Assembly: GCA_014773175.1 (NCBI GenBank)
Contig: VXCM01000218.1
Coordinates: 124,001-188,000 of the forward strand
Direction of reading: 5' to 3'
Origin: Lucifuga dentata
Taxonomy: Eukaryota > Chordata > Actinopteri > Ophidiiformes > Bythitidae
Length of the DNA: 64,000 bases
Made by a program: the position numbers and the translations under genes. The notes under the pieces were generated by a model. That model was not told the origin of the DNA. It saw nothing but the letters and a program-made list of their open reading frames with translations, and ran no database searches. Positions 49,187 to 64,000 of the stretch are shown in pieces (position 1 is the first letter of the stretch; the number at the start of each line of letters is the position of its first letter).

Positions 49187-50009
49187 CCCAGCATGGTTCT
49201 TAAATATGTAGCAGCTCATTAATGTGGCAACTTTCTTTGGCTTTTACCTGACATACCTTACAAAGGCATGTCAGTAGCAGGAAGAGAATTGTGATTAACA
49301 TAAGGAAAAGCTTATGAATGAGTTATTACAGCACTTATTTCATGCGATCTCGTGTAGTCATTGTGATTTTTAATGAATCCCACCCTAAGAGTCACCACAC
49401 TCCCCGTAAATAAATTCCTTTTCAGCCTTTTGTCATACGTTTGGCATGATTATTGAAAACAAGAAAGAAAAAGAAAATACTGGTGGCCTTTCACTGTAAC
49501 TCTGAGCAGGTGATTTGTTGCATGATGCACAGTTATTCTTTATGGATTAATCTGAGTAACCAGTCACTGTCCTATGTCTTGGTCTACAGCTGTTTTCTTG
49601 TTTTTGTATTTTTTTTATTGACCATTCAGGCTCTTCATGTCCTGTGCTCTGTGTATGCACGTGCCATTATTTGCAAAGATGAAATGTTGCATTCAGAGTC
49701 ACTGCAGCATTCTGTTTATCTGCTTACTGTTAATAATGACAGCTGAACACAATCAGCACACAAACACTTGGTGGATGGAAACACATCCATCTGGTTCTTG
49801 GTGCTGTACTGTATACCTTTTACCAGCTGCAGTTGTCACTTTTATATTCTTAAAAAAAAAAGTTTAGCCAATAACTAAAGAAACCTGATCATCTTTGTTT
49901 TTCTTTCATCTAAAGGCTCTCTCATTTACTTATTTTTTCTCCCTCTGTCTCCAGGTGCTGCTGTTTCTTCAAGCGAAAACGGAAGAAGAACACACCGCGA
50001 CACAAATGA
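31220..50009 (+). CDS. csnk1g1: casein kinase 1 gamma 1
   Basis: CK1-gamma is a Ser/Thr kinase anchored to the plasma membrane through C-terminal lipidated cysteines. It phosphorylates the Wnt co-receptor LRP5/6 tail. Coding exons: 31220-31406, 31631-31671, 33103-33172, 38631-38782, 40141-40375, 40512-40597, 40686-40770, 41245-41393, 41482-41589, 42104-42211 (optional), 44499-44605, 48580-48603 (optional), 49955-50009. This gives 468 residues with both optional exons, or 424 without; human CK1-gamma-1 is about 422. Seen: P-loop IGCGNFGEL (52-60), ATP-binding Lys75 in [26 protein letters not shown], catalytic Asp166 in [12 protein letters not shown] at 189-191, the CK1 signature [12 protein letters not shown] in place of APE, and tail [17 protein letters not shown]. 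The start has a strong Kozak context (CACCATGG). Upstream GTG or CTG codons in frame are not needed. Confidence 0.96.
31672..33102 (+). other. csnk1g1 intron between the second and third coding exons
   Basis: Contains (AATA)n at about 31975-31992, poly-T runs (32164-32174, 32334-32344) and a poly-A run (32822-32844). Nothing else was recognised. Confidence 0.6.
33352..33373. other. Z-DNA-prone alternating purine-pyrimidine palindrome
   Basis: TGTGTGCGC-ATGC-GCGCACACA: all 22 bases alternate pyrimidine and purine, with CG-rich steps. The two 9-base arms are perfect reverse complements, so both Z-DNA and a small cruciform are possible. Confidence 0.7.
33863..34313. mobile_element. Tc1/mariner-type MITE, copy 2 (inverted)
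   Basis: Ends TACAGACCAGAAGTTTGTGG and CAAACTTCTGGCCTGTAGTG, with GGGGGTGGCC inside the right end and TA after it. The interior is the reverse complement of the copy at 19439-19840. N 33965 divides two identical 67-bp segments (33898-33964 and 33966-34032), so the stated length is inflated by a contig overlap; the real element is about 383 bp. Confidence 0.85.
35840..36295 (-). mobile_element. deleted Tc1-like transposon with transposase fragment
   Basis: Terminal repeats are CGCCCTCCACTTATATTGGC (about 35842-35861) and GCCAATATTTGTGGAGGG (about 36270-36287). On the minus strand, about 36157-36030 encodes [20 protein letters not shown] then [20 protein letters not shown]. This resembles the N-terminal DNA-binding (paired-like) part of Tc1 transposases ('RRMVQEV...ITAKELQ...VS..TIR'). 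The rest of the transposase is missing, so it is a non-autonomous remnant inside a csnk1g1 intron. Confidence 0.75.
40998..41097. mobile_element. 100-bp hAT-type MITE
   Basis: Ends CAGTGTTTCCCATAGG and CCTGTGGGAAACACTG are inverted repeats with the CAGTG...CACTG termini usual for hAT elements. The flanking 8-mers ATATTATT and ATATGTAT match at 6 of 8 positions, consistent with a decayed 8-bp target duplication. It lies in the csnk1g1 intron before exon 41245-41393. Confidence 0.8.
42104..42211 (+). CDS. csnk1g1: csnk1g1 optional tail exon (36 codons)
   Basis: This exon is flanked by AG (42102-42103) and GT (42212). It is exactly 108 nt, phase 0-0 and fully open: [20 protein letters not shown], then [16 protein letters not shown]. 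Inclusion or skipping both keep frame between RNQ and [10 protein letters not shown]. It agrees with my memory of longer CK1-gamma-1 isoforms. Coding-like conservation would prove it. Confidence 0.75.
42457..42492 (+). other. perfect 16-bp hairpin with GTAA loop
   Basis: Arms ATGTCTACCTCTGTAT (42457-42472) and ATACAGAGGTAGACAT (42477-42492) surround GTAA. In RNA the loop would be GUAA, a GNRA tetraloop. It lies 245 nt downstream of the optional csnk1g1 exon. Confidence 0.85.
44647..44690. repeat. (CT)n followed by C-rich tract
   Basis: About 17 CT units start 40 bases after the donor of the exon 44499-44605. They form a long pyrimidine tract on the sense strand. Confidence 0.9.
46676..47010. 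repeat. decayed interspersed repeat with 50-bp internal duplication
   Basis: Two near-copies of a unit (GGATATCATCTTATACCGAT at about 46691 and GGATATCATCTTATACTGAT at about 46748) are followed by TTATCGGCCTGATATTGGCC and CTCCTACACACTGTGCAA. Words of this kind are common in fish DNA-transposon remnants, but I cannot name the family. Confidence 0.4.
47172..47260. repeat. (CT)n compound microsatellite
   Basis: A long CT run with CG and GTCT interruptions in the csnk1g1 intron before the 24-nt microexon. Confidence 0.9.
47640..47942. mobile_element. Tc1-type MITE remnant
   Basis: The right end reads CCAAACTTTTGAATGCTAGT-GTA, the usual form of a Tc1 terminal repeat. Internal words (GGTGTGCTAACACAATTACA, AAGGTGTTTCGAATAACCAA) are familiar from fish Tc1-derived MITEs. 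The left terminus is not clear. Confidence 0.5.
48580..48603 (+). CDS. csnk1g1: csnk1g1 24-nt microexon
   Basis: This microexon has AG at 48578-48579 and GT at 48604, with a CT-rich tract before it. Inclusion converts ...EA-K-CCCFF into ...[16 protein letters not shown], adding eight residues in frame. Known vertebrate CK1-gamma isoforms have a similar insert (NCQKVLNMW, from memory), which supports it. It adds one cysteine and hydrophobic residues next to the lipidated CCC. Confidence 0.8.
49139..49184. repeat. (AC)n microsatellite
   Basis: About 23 AC units lie in the last csnk1g1 intron. A shorter (TG)n is at 48449-48468, upstream of the microexon. Confidence 0.95.
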
Positions 50010-53000
50010 TCATCTGCTGGCCTGAGAACCTTCCAAATGTCTGGCTCTGTTGATGGTGATTTCAGAAATCAATAAGGTCCCGTTCAGAATGAGGAGGAGA
50101 CGCGTGTAAGATCTTAATTGTCCACTGGAGGGACCACTTTAAATGGTTGTCGAGATGTCCTAGATGCTTGTGTCTTTTGATGGGAGTCCTAATAATTTTT
50201 GCTTTTTCTCCAAGATGTGTGGGAATGTTTAGCAGGCCATTCGGCCACATTGGGATCCATTTTGTCGGAGGATAATGGTGTTTTTTGTTTTGTTTTTGCC
50301 TAAAAATGTATATTTCTTCTCCTTTATGGCTTCTTTTTTTGGCTCCGGTTTCTCTTCAGTCAAGTCAAGGAAGAGACGGATCTTTGCAGAAGCCTGCCAT
50401 CTTTGCCTCACATACTGTGATTTATTTATCCCCTTCTTGCACTCACAAAAATCACCCTTTTGTCCCACGCAAGAGTGCTTTGATCCNTTTTTTTTTTTTT
50501 TTTAATTTGCTAACTCATTTTGGCATAAAGCCCCTTTTGTCATTTCTGACACAGGACTGAATGTAACACACATGGAGCCACAGTGTAACTGCCTACACAC
50601 ACATGCAGGTGGAGGAGTACCAGTCTGCCGTGTGGTCCCTGCACTTTTTCCTCCAAAGAGGTCGACCCTGGCACTCAGATTCAGGCCTAAAGAACAGAAG
50701 ATCAGAGAAGCCTCCTGCACTGTTTTCTCTGGATGGATTCTGTTCGTGCTGCTTGGTTAACACGCTCTCCTCAACCAAACGCTGTCGCAACACACTACAG
50801 TCTCATTTTTTTTGTTGTTTTTTGTTTTTTTTTTTGGTCCTGTTGGCTTTGTGATGAGTGGCAACCAAACATTTGCAGGTGGGCTGAAAAATGCTGTTAA
50901 ATGCTTATTTATCTCTTAAGTTGCCACCGGTTTACTTACTAATTCTTAAATATACACACTGAATGTATGGACAGAAAAGGCAATGAAATCTGAGCATTTA
51001 TATCTGTCATGCGCTTCGGAAAGAAATGGAGTACAAAGGCGAGACCAATGTTTAAGAAGAAATGAGGTCAGACCAAAACTAGGTAGACTCTGGGTTGGAG
51101 GGCCTTAAATGTTTGGTGGTTAATAATGGACTCTTCACTGGTTGACACTGGGGGGATTTTGCTTTGGCAAGTCAAGAGAAACTGTCATGTGCTTGGGAGA
51201 TTCAGTCGCAGCCTCTCAACGCTACTGTCCAATGCCTTAACCCCANCCCCCCCATCACATCACATCACCAGAGAGATACACACAGCGGCAGCATTACGGG
51301 GTGAGATTTGCAGTACAATTGTGGGGCCATTTTGTGTATGATAAAGCCTATTCCCAGCTAGGATAGAGCAGGTAACGACTCCTGTGCAACACTGAAGATG
51401 TATTCCAGAGAGAGTGATGCCAAAAGGAAGGTTTGGTGTAAAAAAAAAAAAAAAAAAAAAAGTATGATGGCGTTAAAATGTCCAGTCTGAAGACCCTGCG
51501 CTGCACCGTGTCTTTTGACGTTTGCTGAATCTGGAGTCTCTTCTTGATGTGGAGAGAGAAATTCCAGCATCAGCCTGTGGGAGGATAAGTGAAAATGAAT
51601 TTGTCCACACCATTTTTTTTTTTTTATGTCTTGCCTTGAAACAGTGTCCTGGATGTATCACCTTGCCTATCCTCTTTACTGATTGAACTACATAGGTGTG
51701 TTATTTTTTAATTTTATATTGTGCTAATGTGAACTTTTGAATGCTTTTTTTTTTTTTTTTTTTTTTTTTTTTGTTTTGTTTTTTTTTCCCATTCCAAATA
51801 GCCATGTTTTTATGGGGGGAAAGAGGGTAAACAAAGCTACAGATATCATGACTGCACTACATTTGTTGACCCCGGCTTTCCCTAAGACCCTGCCTTCTTA
51901 ATACTGTATTTTATGTGCTTATTACTTTAATTGTAGCTGCCTCGTATGCTAGGCCCTCCCTATAGGGTGCAGGGAATACACTTTAACAGAATTTTTTTTT
52001 TTTTAACCCCTGCCCACTCGTTATTTTGTGCCATGACACCCACACACACCTAAATGCAAGTGCTACATGAATCAGCTCCTTGTAGATTCTGCGTTTTGTG
52101 GACTTGTTCCATCAGTTTAGAAATACATTGTCAGAGATGTTGCAGATAATCTCAATGAATCAGTATGTAAACCTGCTTGTTACATGTATTTACACTGTAT
52201 AGCTTTTGGTTTCTCTACCCCTGATTACTCATGTCAGTTATTCCAGGGTCTAAGTTATTGTGTTATTGAGAGTACTTGAATATAAAAATCTGTGGGACCT
52301 TTTCTGTTTGCTTTTTATTTTCTGGTCTTTATCATAATAATTCCAGAGATCGAGGATTTAGGGGAATTAGGCTATTTGAATGACAGGTATTCATTTCTTT
52401 GAGATGCCTTAGTGCCTCTTGACTGTGTTGAACAGGTGAGGACGGTCACCTCTGGAGTCCTGTGCAGCTGCTGTGAATGACCCCCATCTTTACTTTCAGG
52501 GCTTTATCGATCTGGTTTGTGGGTTAGGATAAATTCTTCAGCCTGACACTTTTGTCCGCGTTAGGATGTGAACAGCATCGGCGGACTGTCGCATTTCAGC
52601 TCCAGTATTGATGTGTAATGAAATGGATATCCAGACTATATAGCCTTCAGTTTTCCCCTGAATTTCCCAGTGCCATTCCTGAGACTACTAGCCCACACCT
52701 TTACCTATGCCAGGGCGATATGAAGTTGAATGTTTCTCGCCATCATGTTCCACCTCATGTGTCCTTTGACATTTCTGTGTCCTTAATCATACTGCAAGAC
52801 GGTTTAATTCAGTACCAGGATGTGATGATGTTAAATGGAAAAAAGTGTTTTTAATGAGTTGTTTCTGTTGGGTTCTTGAATGTCAAGACTTTTTAAACTC
52901 TTTTTTTAATTAACCAAGTTTATTATTGTGGATTTGAGTTGTGACTGGTTCGTCGTTCCATCTTCTGCTTCTTCCTTAAACAGGTTGCCTAGCTGTTAGC

Positions 53001-53935
53001 TTATGGCTGAAATGGTAGATATATGACACTGATGTATTTACTTTTTTGCTGCCTGGGCCTCATACGGAGTGGTATAAAGTACTCTGTATGTTTATATCTG
53101 CATGGCCTCTGTAGTGAATTTCTGATGGCTCAGTAAGGCGTTTGTGGCTTCCAGTCCTCATGTACAGCTCATTCCATCCCATCATTTCTCATATAGTCCA
53201 CTTCAATCAGACGTTGCCTCTGTGTGCGTATTGCTTTGTTTGTGCGTAAGTCACATTCCTGTGTGTTGAAATTGTGCAAATCAAAGCAAAGGACAGTTAA
53301 AGTGTGAATGAATGGCTTTGGTCTTTTTGGGTTCTCTGGCACTTTTCCTTGTTGCTGTACTGTAGAATTGTCTTGGATTTATTGTATATTTTCTTTAAGG
53401 GAGAGGTTAAGGGTGACATTACTGCAATATTGTGATGATTATTTGAAAATTGTAAATTGTACAGTTCACAAATGTAGTCTTTGTTCTTTCTGTTGGGATT
53501 CCATATAAAAGATGTATTCTTTGATATTTTTTTTTCTCTCTCAAACTGTGGAAAATCAAATTGTACAGTACTCCAAGAGTTTATCCCTCCCTCAGCATTT
53601 TTTTTTCAGAGCTATGATTAAAAGAAATCTTAAAACTGTAAATAAATATTATTGTGTTAAAATATGAATGTCACTTCAAAAATGTATTTGAATGAGTTAG
53701 TCAAGGGCTTCAAGAATGAAGGACCCACACTTCTTTTAAGGTTTCATATTTTTAAGTTGCAGAAGGGTAAAGGTCCTTTTTATCTGAGATGCCTGTTTCT
53801 TCCCCCCCCCCCCCCNCCCCTCCTTGGATTCAGATACAAAGTGTCACAGGTGAACCTTATAAAATCACTTTTTATTCCCTCCACACCTAAAGGGAAACTC
53901 CAGTTTGCACCTTTTTTTATGTAAAATAAAAGATC
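50010..53935 (+). other. csnk1g1: csnk1g1 3' UTR
   Basis: Non-coding sequence after the stop. AATAAA signals lie at 53641-53646 and 53925-53930. It has T runs (51746-51772) and single-N joins at 50487, 51246 and 53816. No other gene was seen. The sequence between about 53950 and 54480 is the spacer to rps17. Confidence 0.65.
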
Positions 53936-54485
53936 TCTCCACCTTGCCGTTATGTCTTTTGTAAAGTGATTTTGTGCAGATTTGACTGAATTTTTACTGA
54001 GCTGACATACTGTATATCAAGCTAGCTTATCTAAATTTAGACATTAACATCAAACTAATTGCACTAGGTTTTGACATTTAACTTATCAGAGCTACAATAA
54101 TGAAGAAGTTTTTCATTGTTTTCTTTTTCTTCTGTAAAAAATCCTCAAAATCTCCGTAAGGAAATCAATAAAGTTATTTTATTGAGATGCTAAGTTAAAC
54201 TCATCACGCCAATAAACCTGGCACTGGACTGATGTAAAAATCTATTTCAGATTTTAGATAGCAATACAGATAATTTAGTAAACCTGCTTCTCAACACCTT
54301 TTGAGGATCTGATCCTTAAACTACAATCAAAACACAACTTAATATGGGGTCATAATAACGCAACATCAGGCACACGGTTCAGTTTACGGTTGAACAGATT
54401 ATCCTAAGAAAAATCATAAGACAAAATTAATTTTTTAAATCCTTAAATTTTTTTGCCTTTCTTCACATGTAGCAATTCATAAGTC

Positions 54486-54587
54486 CACCACTAGAGGGCG
54501 ATGATAATAGGTGTTACATCGCTGGTCATTGACTATAAACTTCCTGTGACAACTTCCGGTTGCTCTCTTCCGCCGGTCCGAGCCAAC
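54486..54587 (+). promoter_or_regulatory. rps17: rps17 promoter with CTCF-like and ETS-like sites
   Basis: CCACTAGAGGGCG (54488-54500) fits the CTCF core consensus. ACTTCCGGT (54552-54560) is an inverted perfect ETS/GABP site. A pyrimidine tract CTCTCTTCC (about 54563-54571) is the likely 5'-TOP transcription start of a ribosomal-protein mRNA, 17-25 nt before the ATG. No TATA box. Confidence 0.6.
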
Positions 54588-61526
<6,939 letters not shown>

Positions 61527-61719
61527 AAATGTATATCTAAATAAAGAGATGATTAAAAAGTCAGTTTTTACATGTGATCAATTTTACACGAGACAAAACA
61601 TTCAAACCTATGACAACAAATAACATCCAAGTCAGCGGTCCAATTTATTTTATTCAGATTACTCAGCTGGAAAGCAGTTGTGGACATTTTGACCATTTTT
61701 TCCCCTCCACTAAGCGTTT

Positions 61720-62030
61720 CCACTGGAATCTGCTGCTTTGCTTGTTAACCAGATTACTCAAAAATTCTGAACCAATTTGGACAAAACTTGAAGTGTGGGG
61801 CTCAAGGAAGAATCTTAGAATTTTAGCACAGATCCAGATTCAGGAATTTGTAAATGATTTTAACATTGTAAGACAGGGTGTTACGGAGTTTTTTTTTTTA
61901 TATATTTTTGTCAGTTTTTTTAGAAGTAATGTTGCCTCAGTGGCTTCAAAGCCATCTGTCATAAATAAAAAGTATAAGACCAAGTTTGGCAGAGGTATGA
62001 ACTTTGCACTTCTAGCTGAAAGGGAACACA
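61720..62030 (+). mobile_element. RTE-like LINE 3'-end fragment, copy 2
   Basis: Contains TTAACCAGATTACTCAAAAA, GAACCAATTTGGACAAAACT, CAGATCCAGATTCAGGAATT and GGCAGAGGTATGAACTTTGC. It is the opposite-strand relative of 13205-13440. It lies just downstream of the rps17 poly(A) signal and is open over 161 codons by chance only. Confidence 0.55.
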
Positions 62031-62679
62031 CCTTTTACAGTTTTCATAATTGTGTGTAATGTGACTTAATTAGGCCGTTGTAACAATAAGGCATTTTATC
62101 ATACCTGCACTTCAGTGGGCTGTGAAATGTGGTTTGGTGCAGCATGAAACGCTTCAGCAGTGGATAAAAATACAGAACATGACACTGATGAGGCACATAC
62201 TTCCACCAAGGCCAAACAACTCCAGAAAAAATTATGACTGTCCAGTCCTACTCAAACTAAAGACCCACTTCTGTCAAAGATGCTGATTTGTTTTCATGTC
62301 TTATGTTCACTGTCCAAAAAAAAAAAAAATTACAGACTGATTCAAAGTAAAACCAAACTTAGAGGTATTAACTGCCAAGAGAAACTTTATAAACCCAACA
62401 CAGAGTGGATCATAAGACACATTCAGCTGTCACAATCAGAATGTGGATTAAGGAGGCAGATAAAATTAAATTTCTGCTGCTGCTGATAGAATTCAATTTA
62501 AAATAAAAGAGCTGCAGGTTGATCTTTGAAAACCTCAGGAATTAGCAGCATTTTGCATCTATCTGTTTGCGGCATAATCAAAACTCTGCATTGTGAAGAA
62601 AATGGAGACCAAAGAACTCCAATGAAGCCAAGTTATGCAATTCGTGCAAGAAGCAGAAAGACTCCAGACATGCACGTAA

Positions 62680-63898
62680 TGCTTTAACACCTTTATTGTG
62701 CCCAATCTGAACAAATTCCACATCTGTAAGTAGCAGCAAACTTGGCAGACCACAATGAGGTAGACTTTCAAAACTCTAAAAAGCAGCTGGGCTAAAGGAC
62801 AACAAGCTCAGCATAACAAACTTAATGGATAAAGAAAGACATCTTGTCTTTGGCACACTGCTTATGCATTTATGTCCAACTGGAACAGGAAGGCAAAATG
62901 GGATAAGAAAGTGTTGAATCAATTACTAAATGTCTACTCAAGCTCTGGATCGATTATATTCAGCAAAGTGGAAGTTCTTACATTCGACAGGAAAACAAGC
63001 AGCTGTTAGAATAGAGCCATGTGGCCCTGCCGATGTACAAAAGTGATTAAAAACCACAGCCACCCTCCACAAGTGCAAATTAAAAAGTGCAAAAATCAAA
63101 CTTTATATCGTCAAAAACATGAATAATCATTTCTAGTCTCAGTAAGATCCATCAGTTGATGGGAAACGATGGATAACTAGTTGAAGCAATATCCAGTAAT
63201 GTTACATATACATACATTTAATACAACTGGACAAACAACAACGCGAGTTAAGTCGTACTTCAACAGTTTGTGCCCCATTCAGATGAACTTTGTGAGGGCA
63301 AAGAAAAACTCAAAAATGTATGAAGGAGAAAAAAATACCGTGGGAGGGAAAAAAAAATTAAAAAGCCGCCTGGTAGATATCTGTTCAAAATTTTAATGTC
63401 ATGACTTAAAACCGTTCATCTACAAATTAGTAAAAAACTGCGTAAAAATGTCTGAAATGCGACTGGTTAAATGAAGCCCAACTTTCATCTCTCAAAAGTA
63501 AAAAACACCAGCTGGCTTGCACAGGAAAAAACAGATGCCAACTGGGGGCAGGAAAAGGGAAGGAGGAGGAAAACAAAAACAAAAACAAAAAAAAAAAAAA
63601 AAAAAANAAAAAAAAAAAAAAAAAAAATTAAAGGCACTGTATGGCATTTGCCAGTGGATGGCAATGAGACTTGCGTGACTGCTCTTCACTATGCAACAAA
63701 AAACTAAAAAGAAAAAATGAAAAAAGGCATTTTCTTCCACTTTAACATTAGACTCCCATCTTTCTGTCTGGCCTCAAGTCTGGGAAAATGCGCAAGTGTG
63801 AAGGGCCCCTCGTCGATCCCAACGAGGTCACTGTGCATAGTGCCACTGTGAACAAGTAAACAGCAAAAAAGTAGCAAGTGCAAAAGTGAACATTTCTA
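62680..63898 (-). other. probable 3' UTR of a convergent minus-strand gene
   Basis: A minus-strand AATAAA (TTTATT at 62692-62697 on +) with no + strand gene nearby suggests a transcript arriving from the right. GC content rises sharply over 63760-64000, as expected if coding sequence begins there. Two minus-strand frames end with stops at 63896-63898 (..RHWGISL) and 63940-63942 (..GEHECRA). I recognise neither, so no gene is named. N 63607 is in a poly-A run. Confidence 0.35.
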
Positions 63899-64000
63899 CA
63901 GTGAAATCCCCCAGTGCCTGGTGGAGTGCCGCCGCTTCCTCACGCCCGGCACTCGTGCTCTCCTTGGCTGGATGCCGCTCTCTGGCGAGGGGCTACTCCC

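Noticed and set aside
61574..62059. 161-codon open frame after rps17
   Set aside because: It coincides with an RTE-like repeat fragment, low-complexity residues and no coding motif.

Overview
The window is nuclear DNA from a ray-finned (teleost) fish. It carries vertebrate genes with GT-AG introns, AATAAA poly(A) signals, dense microsatellites and several kinds of fish transposon debris. There is no bacterial, plasmid or phage content. Eighteen single N characters sit mostly inside homopolymers and mark contig joins. At least four of these joins leave both overlapping contig ends in place, which creates false 63-67 bp tandem duplications.

Four protein-coding genes lie head to tail on the + strand. 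(1) Positions 1-9435 hold the 3' part of neo1 (neogenin): the last fibronectin type III domain, the transmembrane helix and the whole cytoplasmic tail, followed by a long 3' UTR. (2) Positions 13555-21636 hold complete snx1 (sorting nexin 1): 15 coding exons, 519 residues, PX plus BAR. (3) Positions 23.6-53.9 kb hold complete csnk1g1 (casein kinase 1 gamma 1): a non-coding first exon, an ATG at 31220, a stop at 50009 and a 3.6-3.9 kb 3' UTR. It has two optional tail exons and a possible tandem (NAGNAG) acceptor. (4) Positions 54588-61526 hold complete rps17 (ribosomal protein S17): five exons, the first coding only the ATG. From about 62.7 kb to the end there is probably the 3' UTR of a convergent minus-strand gene that I cannot identify. 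All four human orthologues are on chromosome 15q, so this is a conserved-synteny block with local rearrangement.

The genes do not form a pathway. neo1 is a guidance and morphogen receptor, snx1 a retromer-associated endosomal coat protein, csnk1g1 a membrane-anchored Wnt-pathway kinase and rps17 a housekeeping ribosomal protein. The space between and inside them holds a four-copy TTAA-flanked MITE family (6.2, 7.9, 57.0 and 60.7 kb), two inverted copies of a Tc1-type MITE (19.4 and 33.9 kb), a deleted Tc1-like element with a transposase fragment (35.8 kb), a 100-bp hAT MITE (41.0 kb), a decayed LINE reverse-transcriptase tail (12 kb), two RTE-like 3' ends and many simple repeats.

The points most worth checking are the assembly artefacts that break neo1 exons, the splicing flexibility of the csnk1g1 tail, three perfect 16-18 bp hairpins with tiny loops, a very strong G-quadruplex run in snx1 intron 2, and two mutually exclusive hairpins in an rps17 intron. 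I saw no clearly new biological system. Exon boundaries were read by eye from splice consensus, reading phase and remembered family sequences, without alignment.
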